Below the pieces are notes generated by a model that saw only the letters and a program-made list of their open reading frames with translations, was not told where the DNA came from and did not search any database. A DNA stretch of 64,000 bases, taken from assembly GCA_028455995.1 (NCBI GenBank), contig JABELC010000003.1:1364001-1428000 (forward strand), written 5' to 3'. Position numbers and translations under genes: made by a program. The DNA comes from Scleromitrula shiraiana. Lineage: Eukaryota; Ascomycota; Leotiomycetes; Helotiales; Sclerotiniaceae. Shown here piece by piece: positions 23,513 to 34,781 of the stretch (within the stretch, counting starts at the first letter, position 1; every line of letters begins with the position of its first letter).

Positions 23513-23812
23513 ATGTGCGTTGAACGCCAAACCACATATCGATGTGGTCATCTTAAATTGCGCATTTACGGATGTACAGTTCAACAGGAACAGAATTGTT
23601 ACCCACCTGATTGCCCTCGCTACCGAGTGGTCCAAAAGATCGAGGTTAGGGAGTGTACAGCCTGCAGACGTCCAAGAAGAAACGTCAGGCCTGGTCGCCG
23701 TGTGCCACAGCAGACTGTGAACCAAAGGGTTGGAGGACACTGTGACAGCGAAATAGATATCGAGGAACGTGTTGAATTGCGGGTGTGTTGTGTTATTCTA
23801 TGTAGGACATGA
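23513..23812 (+). CDS. Small cysteine-rich hypothetical protein
   Basis: An ATG at 23513 opens a 99-codon frame with ten cysteines and no signal peptide. The pattern is MCV, then YRCGH, YGC, then NCYPPDCPRY, then ECTACRRP, with a basic middle (RPRRNVRPGRR). Several leotiomycete hypothetical proteins of this size start MC and carry a CGH plus paired cysteines, which suggests a small metal-binding fold; that comparison is from general recollection. A GTGTGT donor near the end could splice to further sequence. It is the only frame in about 5 kb with non-random composition. Function is unknown, and it could be a fragment. Confidence 0.4.
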   Translation: MCVERQTTYRCGHLKLRIYGCTVQQEQNCYPPDCPRYRVVQKIEVRECTACRRPRRNVRPGRRVPQQTVNQRVGGHCDSEIDIEERVELRVCCVILCRT

Positions 23813-25825
23813 AATCAATGTGTTTGGCCAGTATATGATAAATTGCAACATCTCGATAAAACAATTGGCAACAATTTGATCTAGACTGTATGTTTTCATC
23901 ATTAGTGACTTCTTGCAGCGAGTTCTCAAAACTGTTTACCATACTCAATGAACATGGTTTATGCGAGATAGGATCTATATTCCATTCACAGTCTCTGCTT
24001 ACTCCCCAAGCTGAACTTGAAAACATGCCTCCCTATCATTACATTACCAGCTACAATCTTCTCAAACGTGTCCTTAACCTTCACTAGGCCATAGACGTTT
24101 ATCACACCACCAATAAGAAACTTCCTATCCTCGAGCAACTCTTCCACCCTATATGTGTCCTCCTCAAGCTATGTATAGGCACGACAGAATCTCTCCCTCC
24201 GGCTTTATATATTGCCGCTTCAATATCAAACAAGGATGAATATCTACCACAATCTCTCTGATCAGTCTTCATCTACTATTAACCCGAGCTTTGCTTTGGT
24301 TGTGAATGCAATCGCATCCGGTTTCTACACAGTGCAATATGTCACTTGTAGATGAGTGGTATTGAAGATCTACTTTGATACCAAGACATAACGATATGTT
24401 CAACCGGCTTCATCATCCAAGAGTGGTCTATACAATGAAAGTCTTTCAATGTCCATAATAATTTTGTATACTAAAATGATTTCTCGTTATGAGAGCTAAC
24501 TGTACTTTGAAATCATCTCAAATGTAATTCACATAACACGTCTATCTTAACATCCGAATGATGATCATATACATCTAAACCATCCCTCTATCTGAAGATC
24601 ATCTATACACCCACCGTAAGTAATTCAATTTCTACGCGAATTTTGTCTATTTGGATTCTGCACATCGGGATTCTGGACACTTTCAATATACAAGAACAAC
24701 CTACACATTCAAGTATCTTACAATCTAAAACTTCCATATGAAATCTGCGAAACCCTTCCTTAGTAGTGTATATTTATTTCCACATTCTTTTTTGTTAGCA
24801 GAGGTATTTAAGACGTACTAATTCAGTTGTATAAGCTGTGAAGGTATCAACCGTAAGAATTTATCAACGCCACGACAATATACCCTCTCGTCGCACTAAA
24901 AAAAATCCGAATATGAACTCTGTTAAAAGTACACTTTCTTCTTAGGAGGTAAGCTATAGTTCTAGCTCATTTTCGTAGCCTGATGAGGCAAATACAAAAA
25001 CCCCACGAAGCAACCTCTCTTGAGAAAACCATTACCTACCTGCCGACGTATAAGAATTACCACAGAGAAAATTACCACAGAGGAATAAAAGTCTATGATG
25101 GCATACGCATTTCGGGAGGCAGAAGTTTCCATGAATGAAAAACATCTTTGAGGATTTGAATTTAATTGAAGTACCACTCTTGAGATTCAATTCTGAGACC
25201 TTTATAAATAATACCATGCCATCATAGTTGAATGTCTTCTCCCCAAAAACATATTTCAGATTAATTTGTGTCTTTTGTTGCGCAAATATCTCCTTTTCTG
25301 GAACAATATTGTATATTCTCACTTCAATCTTTGAAAAGTAGCGATTAATCTTATGATCAGTTTTGCTATATTTTAATTGCTATTAGACAATACCACATCA
25401 CAATATTCCCTTCTAAATAGAGATCGTGGTATCTGAGAACTTCAAGCCTAAGCTCCAGATTAGTATAATTTCATCAAAGTGGCACTAGGTTTTTACGCTC
25501 CTCTGAATTGAATATTTCCACAGAACTAGGGCTAGCCCTAACAATAATTATTAAATCATAGTCAATTAATGCATACAAATCTCGAAGAAGGTAAAATCGA
25601 CGGAAAGTATATAGATAGTGGTTCTTGACTCACTGCGGGATTGGATGTCAGCCTCCCACTTGGCAATTCTAAATTTAGTACCCTTATCAAAGCTGACCAG
25701 AACAAGTCAGCCATGAAAACATATCGTGATGAAACCCTCGGACTACAAAATCTCTTACACCTACTCTCTCCATCCTCTCGATTCTCACTTTACCATCAAT
25801 CCATAACATCTATAAAAACGTAAAC
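23813..25825. other. Gene-free interval upstream of the FSH1 hydrolase
   Basis: No supportable gene is visible here. Sequence just before the next start is CT-rich, as in many fungal leaders. Frames at 24962-25322 and 25641-25823 are short, overlapping and featureless. Confidence 0.45.
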
Positions 25826-26590
25826 ATGTCCACCCACCACACTCCGCACGACCCCACATTAGAGCTCCCCCGCCTTCTCTGTCTCCACGGCGGCGGGACC
25901 AACGCGCTTATTTTTACCATGCAATGCCGAGCACTCTCCCTCCACCTAAAACCATATTTTCGACTCGTCTACGCCGAAGCCCCGTTTGCATCAAATGCCG
26001 GACCTGATGTTTTAAGCGTATATAAAGACTGTGGACCATTTAAACGATGGTTGGGATGGTTACCCGAACATCCTGTTATCCCGCCACGTGAAGAGGTAAT
26101 GGCGATTGAGGGAAGCATTGAGAAGGCGATGAAAGAAGATGATGCAAAGGGGGCTAGTGGGGGATGGGTGGGAGTGTTGGGTTTTAGTCAGGGAGCGAAG
26201 ATTGCAGGGAGTTTATTGTTGAGGAGACAGATTAGGGAGGAAGGGGGCAGGGATCTGGAAGGGCAGGATTGGAGATTTGCGGTTTTGATGGCGGGGAGGG
26301 CGCCGTTGGTTTCTTTGGAGTCGGATCAGGATAGGTGGGGGTTGGTGGATGAGAATGATACGTTGAGATTGCCGACTATTCATGTTCATGGCTTGAAGGA
26401 TCCAGGATTGGATTTTCATAGGGATTTATTGAAGATCTGGTGTGATAAGGGGACTACAAAGTTGATTGAATGGGATGGAAATCATAGAATACCCATCAAG
26501 ACTGCTGATGTTGAAGCTGTTGTGAGGCCGATTCTAGAACTTGCTGAATCATTGGGAATATTGCAAGGGGGATTATCTAGATATTCATGA
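25826..26590 (+). CDS. FSH1-family serine hydrolase (LovG/CitA-like thioesterase)
   Basis: This intronless 254-residue alpha/beta hydrolase belongs to the FSH1 (serine hydrolase) family. The opening LCLHGGGTNA, the block YAEAPFASNAGPDVLSVY and the RWLGWLPEHP segment closely follow the fungal LovG/CitA subgroup. Characterised members of that subgroup release polyketides from their synthases. The triad is visible as Ser121 in GFSQG, Asp192 in HGLKDPG and His220 in GNHRIP. No polyketide synthase lies within this window, so a stand-alone esterase role or action on a distant enzyme is equally possible. The start is chosen at the first ATG, just after a CT/A-rich leader. Confidence 0.88.
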   Translation: MSTHHTPHDPTLELPRLLCLHGGGTNALIFTMQCRALSLHLKPYFRLVYAEAPFASNAGPDVLSVYKDCGPFKRWLGWLPEHPVIPPREEVMAIEGSIEKAMKEDDAKGASGGWVGVLGFSQGAKIAGSLLLRRQIREEGGRDLEGQDWRFAVLMAGRAPLVSLESDQDRWGLVDENDTLRLPTIHVHGLKDPGLDFHRDLLKIWCDKGTTKLIEWDGNHRIPIKTADVEAVVRPILELAESLGILQGGLSRYS

Positions 26591-27217
26591 GGTGTTAGTT
26601 GGATTTGGGAGTGTTATGAGTCAAGCTCTACGTTAAAGCCCGATATAGAATATAGAATTCTTACAATCTAGTGGCTGTTCCAGACAGGAAAAGGTATGTT
26701 ATCGAACCACCACGTATTAATTTATGAACCACCACATTATTAAGTGCATATATCCAATGATCAGGTTTCAATCAGACAATTGAATGCTATAATTATTCGA
26801 TCGTGAACTGAATATTGTAATATTGTGATCATTTGATATCGAATTGGATTTCGTGGTATCATGTTTGCGCAATCAAAAGATAGTTCATCAATTAATATGC
26901 CCCCTAGTGACCCAACTTCATTAATAACTGGAACTCATTCTTAGAGGATAACATCGAACGGACATTGAAGACTGCTACCCCTCTACCACAATCTCCATGC
27001 TCTTTCCTAATGCTTTACACGCAAAATGTGCCTGTGATGCCGGGTCTAGCAGCATCTAGCTATGAAAGCCAAAGCATGTCTAATCAACAACTTCTACCAT
27101 GTCCTAAAATTGGGTATCTCAATCCTCGCAAGCTATCAGAAAGATGTATATCATGTGCCTGATATCAAACTAATTGTTGAATTCTCCACTATCCACTCTC
27201 TCATATGTTCAACCACA
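26591..27217. other. Intergenic, convergent 3' ends
   Basis: AT-rich sequence separates the convergent ends of the hydrolase and BolA genes. I see no gene. Confidence 0.4.
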
Positions 27218-27684
27218 CTACGGTCCACTAGCCTCTGCAACCACCTCTCCTTCCCCCTCACCCTGCTCTCTTTCTTTCTCTCTCTGCTCCTCTTCAGGCG
27301 TCCTTGTCTTCAACTGTAAAGCATGAATACCGCCTTCCTGCGCCATCTCCTCCTTCAACTGAGCATATACCATTCTATGTCTAGCAGGTTGCATCTTCTT
27401 AGCGAAAGCATCCGACGTGATTTCGACTCGAAAATGGGTTTCTTTGGAGGTTGAACCAGCCATAGCTTGGTGATGGGAGTGTTTCTGGGAATCATTGTAG
27501 ATTTCAAGACGGGAAGGAGAGAATGCAGTTGTTAGCTGGAAGGAAATGTTAGTTATGATAATGTAGAGGAAGTGGGGAAATTATTTACTCTGTTGCGTAT
27601 GATGTCTTCCATTGGAGTTTCGGAAGCCATTTTGACGGTGGATAGATATCGCCGCGAGAGAGCGAGTCGGGTAATACGAAGCAT
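27218..27684 (-). CDS. Mitochondrial BolA-like protein
   Basis: Exons at 27684-27589 and 27535-27218 encode 137 residues; the 53-nt intron has a CTAAC branch. BolA proteins act with monothiol glutaredoxins in iron-sulfur cluster delivery. The fold is clear: RLEIYNDSQKHSHH in the first half, then THFRVEITSDAF with the conserved HFRV segment, then the helix RHRMVYAQLKEEM. The upstream ATG at 27684 adds MLRITRLALSRRYLSTVK, an Arg-rich amphipathic presequence, so a mitochondrial Bol1-type protein is likely. A second ATG at 27630 would remove it. The C-terminal tail is Glu/Gln-rich. It shares a 433-bp divergent promoter with the acyl-CoA synthetase. Confidence 0.88.
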
Positions 27685-28117
27685 TAATCTGATTCCCAAA
27701 AGGATGATACTGTGGATGAGCAAAGGAATGTGGATGTCGAGGGGTACAAACGTTGCTTTTCAGCCTTGCGAGGCTAACATGTGATCAGTGCATGACATGG
27801 ACGGAAGTTGAAGAATGAAGGCTCCGACCTGTCAACTTTTGTTCTAGATCCGAAGCTTACTTAGTTCCTTACTAGAAATGTATAGATTCATAGCTTCGAA
27901 GGTTATTATTAACCACTTATGATATAAGAGGCTAGAAATTAGATTCATCAATATATAGTGAATCAATGGTAGCAAAAGAAACAAAAAGAGGAAGTGAAGA
28001 TATACTTCTCTTTTATCTAATCGGAACCGATCATCACAGCCGACTCCACTTCAGCTGCGGACAACCCCTCCAAAATCAAGGGACATAAACCGCGTTCACC
28101 AATTCGGAATTGATTGC
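27685..28117. promoter_or_regulatory. Divergent promoter, bolA / acyl-CoA synthetase
   Basis: This 433-bp region lies between two start codons facing away from each other. Both products appear mitochondrial. I see no defined operator. Confidence 0.45.
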
Positions 28118-30263
28118 ATGCTCGTAACACCTAGGAACCGAATCTTTACCCATGTCCATCCGACACGTCTATCGAATCTCTCCGTCCCAATGTTTTCCAC
28201 AAGACGAGCATCAACACTCATCCCTCGACACCACCCCGCATCCTCACTCTTCCATTTACGATCTACAGCCTTCTCGCCCTTCTTGACCACTAGAATGGCA
28301 TCGACATTACCAAAACTACCCCTCTTCGAAGCTATCTCAAGCCATGACCCCAAATCTACATCCGTGATACACTCTTTGTCTAGACGAACATTTACATACG
28401 GCCAATTACTACACGATGTAGCAGCGGGGAAAGAAAAGCTATTGAAGGAAGCAGGAGGGGATGATCTAAATGGACAGAGAATTGCTTTTCTTGTAGAAAA
28501 TAGCTATGATTATGTGGGTGCGCAATACCCAAGCAAACCATCCATCCATCCATATTAGTACAGAACATAATTAAGATAATAAAATATAGTAACTTTACTT
28601 TCCATCTTTGGTACACATTCCATAGCTCTCCCATTGTCACCCGCGTTTCCTGCCCATGAATTGCAATATATTATGGATCAGAGTCAGGCTTCAATGCTGC
28701 TTTCCTCAGCGAAGTTTGAAAGTAAGGCTCAAGAAGTGTTGAAAAAGGGGTTGGAGGTAAATTCAAAGCATGTAAAGCTCGAGAAGAAGTTCGAGAATGA
28801 AAACTATGAGAAAGTCATACTTGAAGGATCTTCCGAAGGGAAAGGTGGAATGATGTTATACACATCAGGAACTACCAATCGACCTGTAAGTTTCCCAAAT
28901 AAGTCACTATCTGGACATATCATATACTAAAATGTATCAGAAAGGTGTATTACTCCCTCAATCCGCATTAACAGCCCAAGCAAACTCCCTCATCACAGCA
29001 TGGAACTACACGCCCAAAGACCACCTCCTACACGTACTTCCTCTCCACCACATCCACGGAACCGTAAACGCAATACTCGCCCCCCTCTTCTCAGGCTCCA
29101 CCATCGAATTCCTCTTCCCCTTCAACCCCACCGCCGTCTGGAAACGTTTCGCCTCTCCATTCCTACCCGATACCAACGCCAAATCATCCACAAACACCTT
29201 CTCCACCTCCATCTCCCCAATAACATTCTTCACCACCGTCCCCACAGTCTACAACCGCCTCCTCGCCACCCACGCCTCCCTCCCCCCTCCCGTCCAAACC
29301 GCCTCCAAGCAAGCCATAACCCCCACCCACCTCCGCCTCTCCATATCCGGCAGCGCCGCCCTCCCCACCCCCACAAAAAAGGCCTGGTCAGACCTCAGCA
29401 GCGGCAACATCCTCCTTGAGCGCTACGGCATGACCGAAGTAGGGATGGCGCTCTCCTGCGGTCTCGCGCCCTCCTCCCGCATAGACGGCAGCGTGGGGTG
29501 GCCGTTACCAGGCGTTGAAGTCCGACTTGTCGATACGGATACGAATGAGGTGATTCCGATTGGAGGGGAACTCTCATCTTCCGGACGTGAACGCGACGGG
29601 GAGATTCAGATAAGGGGCGCGACGATATTTAAGGAGTATTGGAGGAATGAGGAGGCGACGAGGAAGGAACACGTGGATGCCGATGATGGAGGGGGGCGGT
29701 GGTTTAAAACGGGGGATGTGGCGGTGAGGCGGGAAGTACCATCTGCAGTACAAGATGGCGAGGAGAAGCAGGAATGGGCACAAGGACCAATGTATTTCAT
29801 ACGCGGGCGAAAATCCGCCGATATTATTAAATCGGGTGGGGAGAAGGTGAGTGCGTTGGAAGTAGAAAGAGAAATGCTGGGATTGGAGCAGGTGGATGAG
29901 GTGGCTGTTGTGGCTGTTCCGAGTGGGAATTGGGGACAGAAGGTTGGGGCTGTGGTGGTTTTGAATGAGAGATTTAAAGGAGGAGAGGGTGGAGGTGGTA
30001 AGCGATGGGGACCTTTGGATATGAGGAGGGCGTTGAAGAATAGGTTGGCGGCGTATAAGATTCCGCAGGTTTTGAAGATTGTGGATGAGATTCCGAGGAA
30101 TGCTATGGGGAAGAGTGAGTTTTTTTTCTTCTTCTTTTTTATAACCATCTTCTATCTGTTTTTGTTTGTGGATATCCTTCGGATACTAATATATGTTATA
30201 GTCAACAAAAAGGAACTCGTGAAGAGGGTCTTTGTAGATGAGACGAGTGGTGATGAGATGTAA
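28118..30263 (+). CDS. ACSF3-like acyl-CoA (malonyl-CoA) synthetase, probably mitochondrial
   Basis: Exons at 28118-28517, 28590-28885, 28941-30114 and 30202-30263 give 643 residues. The 87-nt last intron reads open but is removed because GKINKKELVKRVF then restores the family C terminus. Key signatures of the acyl-adenylating family are YTSGTTNRPKGV (P-loop), LPLHHIHG, ERYGMTEVGMA, WFKTGDVAVR and the C-terminal GRKSADIIKSGGEKVSALEVE with Lys after MGK. ACSF3-type enzymes activate malonate or methylmalonate to the CoA thioester in mitochondria. The N terminus is rich in Arg/Ser with later ATGs at 28190 and 28292; the first two leave a presequence. Substrate is inferred from family resemblance only. 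Confidence 0.88.
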
Positions 30264-30915
30264 GAATACGGTTTAGATTTAGATGGGATGAGTAGGAGGT
30301 ACTGACTGGTAATGTATTCATGAGAAGAGAGATCTTCGGGACTCAAGTCTATGTATCAAAATTGTACTGTTAAGTAGCATAGAATAGCATATATACAGTG
30401 CATTAAGGAATGAATCACTCCAAGCCAACTATTTCCAAAGTAAGAGCAGCCTCAAACCATACAAGTTGAAGCTCAGATAACAAAACGCAAAGAACATCAA
30501 GCTCACGCATAGTATGGACTAAAATAACTCAATTATGCCATTGGCAAACCAAAATTTTCTTATTTCACGCCTATCTCTATGAACACTTTGATTTGAGTAT
30601 TGTATCTGAGTCTATATTACTCAGTGGGGGAATAACGCCATGCATAAAAATCCACCACCAATGGAAGAGCAACGAAAAAAAATAATATGGCATAAATACT
30701 CCCTCCAATACCTAGTAATTTTTTTTCTTCGGGATGCCTACTGCCATCATAATGCATGCAAATTGCCATCAATCAATAACCTCTCGTTGGTTTTGGACCC
30801 CTTCCCGTCCAAATGCCATAATACCTCCATTGATGCGTAAGATATGAACCCCAAGATTATACCACAGGAAAAGAAGAATTGTGTCTCATCTCATCTTATG
30901 TAGACCTTGATGAAT
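30264..30915. other. Convergent 3' flanks
   Basis: Non-coding sequence lies between the converging synthetase and eIF4E genes. It contains short A- and T-runs and no gene. Confidence 0.45.
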
Positions 30916-31817
30916 TTAGACTGAGAACTTGGCTTTAGCCCGTGTGCTACCACTGTGTGCACTATCAGTGTGACCAGAGAACTCGACCACCTCATTAGCA
31001 GGTAGCTTTAAGACTTCCTTGAACTTCTTTCCGATGTTCATCAAGACCTCCTTGCCCTTCTCGGTCGATCGTCCCTTTCCTCCAGCATTGTCACCATCTC
31101 CACCTCCGGGAATGCTCTTGCCAATCGTACGGGTCCAGACACCGACTCTGTAGAAACCCTTTCTGACGTTAACCACAACACCCATCAACTCTCCATCATC
31201 CTCTTCCTCGAGAGTCTCTCCGATAGCAGCCAACATGACGTGAAGCCAGAGTTCATCGATGGGTACGTTACGCTTCTCCTTGAATTGATACGACCACTTG
31301 CCACCGTGCTTGTTTTGGACATCCTCCCACTCTGGTCTAACACCCTCTTTGAATAGATGATAATCGGATTTGAGAGCGAGTTCGGAAGTTGGCGCAATAT
31401 TGTTCTGTAAATAGTATTAGACAAGCCAACTAACTTAGAATCCTGAAGGGGAAAAAAACTTACATAGACACCCCAGAATTCCTCAACAGAGTTAAAAGTA
31501 ATAACTTCCTTCAATAGATCATTCCAGTTGTCACCCTGCAAAATAATCAGTATCTGTTATCGATAAGTGATAGCCGTTGATAAATTTACCTTTCCACTTG
31601 GTGGCTTGGTGAACCACAGTGTCCATTTATGCATCAAAGGATGCTTAACATTGAAGTTGTCCTTATCATGAAAGACAGTGATTTGTTCGCCATCTGCACC
31701 TGGCTTGGTATTCTCGTTGGGGTTGCTGGCACCTTCAGGTGAAATTGGAATGGTGGACAAATCGACTTGAGAAGATCCATCACCATTAACTGGTGTTTGA
31801 GCTGCTACGGCTGCCAT
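30916..31817 (-). CDS. Translation initiation factor eIF4E (mRNA cap-binding)
   Basis: Exons at 31817-31590, 31535-31464 and 31404-30916 give 262 residues, slightly longer than yeast eIF4E. The protein binds the m7G cap and recruits eIF4G. Core landmarks are HPLMHKWTLWF, then the EFWGVYNNI segment across the second intron, PTSELALKSDYHLFKEGVRPEWED with the cap-stacking Trp, KWSYQFK, and GVVVNVRKGFYRVGVWTR. The acidic, Pro/Ser-rich N terminus (about 55 residues) and a Gly-rich insertion (IPGGGDGDNAGGKG) are extra to the core. Introns are in phase 0 with clean GTAAG-type donors. The gene is transcribed away from a repeat-bearing upstream region. Confidence 0.95.
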
Positions 31818-32870
31818 ATTTTCGGATTTTAGAAGATGGAAGATAGATTCGATTAATCAAGAGGGAGGATAAAGTAGTAGAGTTCTGAAGAATTGAAGTT
31901 GTTGTCGATAATGAGAAGGTTTTCTGAACTTTCTGTGCTCTGACAGAATTAAATGCGCCGCTAGTCAAAAATTGAAATTCGTTTCTTATGGCGGGGTTAA
32001 AGACGAAAAAGGTTGTTGTTTGTAGTAAAATGTTAACGGTTGCTTTCTTCTTTATTTTATTGTATTCACTCGACTTGTTTTGCTCCAGGCAAATAATTAA
32101 TAATAATAATAAGTCTCAATCTTTCAAAAATCGTTATATGACTTTTTTTAGTTAGTGGTTTTTTTTTTTTTGACAGCACTTTCCTCAAATTTTTGGCAGT
32201 ACAATGCGAAATGCGATTTATTAGAGTAACGATACGGTTGGCGCTTGCCCTTTGCTTTGCCCTTTGCGGAAAAGGGTAAAGCTTAATTGATATATGGTCA
32301 CGTGTAAGACAAGACGTGAAAATGGTGAAAATGGTGAAAATGGTGAAAATGGTGAAAATGGTGAATACGATGAATACGATGAATACGATTGAAAAGATAT
32401 TCAGGATTTTAAAAGTTCAAGATGAAGATAATGAGCTTTGGTAGGAATAATAAAAAGAAGTGACTATTGTCTAAAAGTATACAAAGGATTTGAAGAATTG
32501 TAGAAACTTTAACTTATTAACTGATATGTACGCAAATAAACGAAAACCCCATCTACGTCACCAATCAAAATAAAATACTTGAGCTTCATCGAAAGTGATA
32601 TCCATCCCACTCAAAAAAGCATTTCAGTAAATATTTCCTTTTATTTTTTCTCAAAATCTAAGAAGATGATGTGAAGCCTATCTAATTTTCTCTAAAAACT
32701 GTATAACTGTAATACGCCCCAACTCCACCGCTATGATAATGCAGTCCTTGTGAGCCAAAGTCTATAATGAAGAAATCTGCTGTGAAGTCTACCATGATCT
32801 TTAGTTTAAATGAAACCAGACATACAACCTTCGCCCCAAACCACATATATTCAAATCTTTTTTGATATCC
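31818..32870. promoter_or_regulatory. eIF4E upstream region with 9-bp minisatellite
   Basis: This interval carries the eIF4E promoter and the sym1 3' flank. It includes a poly-T run at about 32160, a CACGTG palindrome near 32299 and the minisatellite listed separately. No gene is visible. Confidence 0.5.
32317..32389 (+). repeat. 9-bp minisatellite, two related units
   Basis: Five copies of TGAAAATGG are followed without a break by three copies of the related TGAATACGA. The array lies about 0.5 kb upstream of the eIF4E start. Array length probably varies between strains. Confidence 0.9.
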
Positions 32871-33704
32871 TCAAAGCTCCTTAACCTTCTGGGCAATCTT
32901 TCCGGTAACCTCTTCGACTTTTCCCTCGACCTTGTCTGCAACTACCTCTGTGTCCGACGTGCGTCCGTTCAAGTAACTGAGGTAGCAGTTCCAGCCCAAA
33001 GAGATGATGTTGACGAAGAACACTCTGTGCTCAAGAGGGACGAGTTTGAAGTTGACGGCTTGAACAGCAGGCCAAATCATATAGTTCTTCTGAATAGCGG
33101 TGGCATAATTGGCCTCGATCTTCTCCTTAGGACTAACACCCTCCAAGACGGACATAACAGTAAGGAACATGCCCAAGTTGATAGGAGCCAAGATACATTG
33201 ATCAGCCGCCACACGAGCCGCAATCTCGAGGTTCTTGTTCTTCAATACGACCTTGTTTTGGAGGAATTTAAACCAGTTGGTAGCTACTGGTCCAAAGATA
33301 CCTGTAAAGGTAGAAATAACCCATTAGTTTTAGGACTTTCAAAAAAGAAAACAATTCATGGAGGTATGTCTAGAGTGATACGTACAACCACCATACAAAG
33401 CCATTCGACCAGTTCGTGCAGCTTCATATCCCTGAATACCCTTCTTCTCAACCAATTGTTGTGCCATAACATCACCAGTTGCGAAAAGGATCGCAGAAGT
33501 AACACTTTGGGTGAGCACTGGGCGTGCAGCCAACTTTGCTTGATACCTGTGAATAACTCATATTATATTAGTTTTTCATTTCTTCAAATTGTAAATGATT
33601 TTTTCCTGTGTGCACTGAAAAAGTAGGAAGTATCTTGAAATCAATCAAAACCTTGAGATACACAAAAGATAAGGAGAAAAGAAGCTTGCTTACCAGCGCA
33701 ACAT
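32871..33704 (-). CDS. sym1: Mpv17/PMP22-family inner-membrane protein (Sym1)
   Basis: Exons at 33704-33694 (only 11 nt), 33546-33386 and 33301-32871 give 200 residues. The sequence opens MLRWYQAKLAARPVLTQSV, then GDVMAQQ, ARTGRMALYGG, GPVATNWF, ADQCILAPI and the Mpv17 signature WPAVQAVNFKLVPLEHRVFFVNI. The WNCYLSYLN end is also typical. Family members such as yeast Sym1 are four-helix mitochondrial inner-membrane proteins needed under metabolic stress; other members are peroxisomal. The C terminus extends about 25 residues beyond the core with charged heptads (VADKVEGKVEEV). The tiny first exon is required, because without it the family-typical MxxWYQ start is lost. Confidence 0.93.
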
Positions 33705-34781
33705 CTTTAAAGATTTATGAACCAAAAAGAATCTTTGATAGAAAAAATTGATATTTGAGAAAATTTGTGAAAGATCAAAGAAATAAAATCTAATATTCCA
33801 ATTTTGTATTTGTAGATGTATTTTGTTTTGTGTGTATCTTTTTTCTTCTTGATCAAAAAAATCAAGAAAAGCAGACCGACAAGAATTAAAAAAATATTAA
33901 AAGCTCTTATAAGGTTATTATTATATTAGTATGAAGATCATCAACCAGGATTCGAGAAGCTAGCAAGTGTACGGTTTGATTTCCAGTATATCGAAGGATT
34001 TGAGGATGAGATAAGTATTAAACGCTGTCGTGGAAAAGGTGGGGGTGGTGGTGGTCCCGTGAGTCCCTTAGGCTTAGGCTTAGGATACCCGACTTCCAGA
34101 TGTGTGGGGGGAAGATAGATCCGGAAATATGGGAAGGAAGGGCTGATGAAGACTTTTAATTTTATTGAGACGACGCGGTTGAAAAGGTGATATGTCACTT
34201 CTTTTTTGAGGGGTATGGGATACTTGTCTAGTGAATGGGATGAATTATCCCGTGTCATCTTTACTTTCCACACGGGAATGTTTTCGCGGTAGAAGGGAAG
34301 TTGGGAATGGTTCAGTATAGCCTCTATAGAAAATATAGGGGGAGGCCCCCTGGCAGCGAGCTCACAGTAATCATTCCAGTGTTGAAAGCAACAATCAGCA
34401 ATTTCAGAATTCCATTTTGATTTTCTTTTTTTCGAAGATGTAGTTATTTATTTAGGAATAAATTCACCCCACGGGTAGTTCCCCTTCGACCGTCTATTAT
34501 TATCTAAATATGTCATCTCATCATGACATTCATAATCCCTTTTCTCCTAAATTGTCTTATCGTGATATTGAGTGATTACACCATTCACTGTCCCCAGCCC
34601 GAGTCCATTAACCATCGATGCGATAACCACTTCGAAGTACAGCATCTTATTCCTCGTTGATTGAGTATAATCAATCTTCTATGTGTATCCTGGTATTACC
34701 CGAAAGATATCCAACTGTTGGTGTGTGCCTCAAAGACCACAACCCATAAATTTTCTTCTTCGCCTCCATGTATTATCTCCA
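33705..34781. other. Intergenic region, sym1 upstream / MFS downstream
   Basis: This non-coding sequence serves as the sym1 promoter and the 3' flank of the next minus-strand gene. It holds AT-rich runs near 33880 and a GC-rich patch with the TTAGGC word repeated near 34067. No supportable gene is visible. Confidence 0.45.

Noticed and set aside
29606..30148. 180-codon minus-strand frame
   Set aside because: It is antisense to the C-terminal half of the acyl-CoA synthetase, whose family motifs are clear on the plus strand.
32317..32389. Possible CRISPR-like array
   Set aside because: The repeats are contiguous 9-mers without spacers, in eukaryotic DNA; this is a minisatellite.
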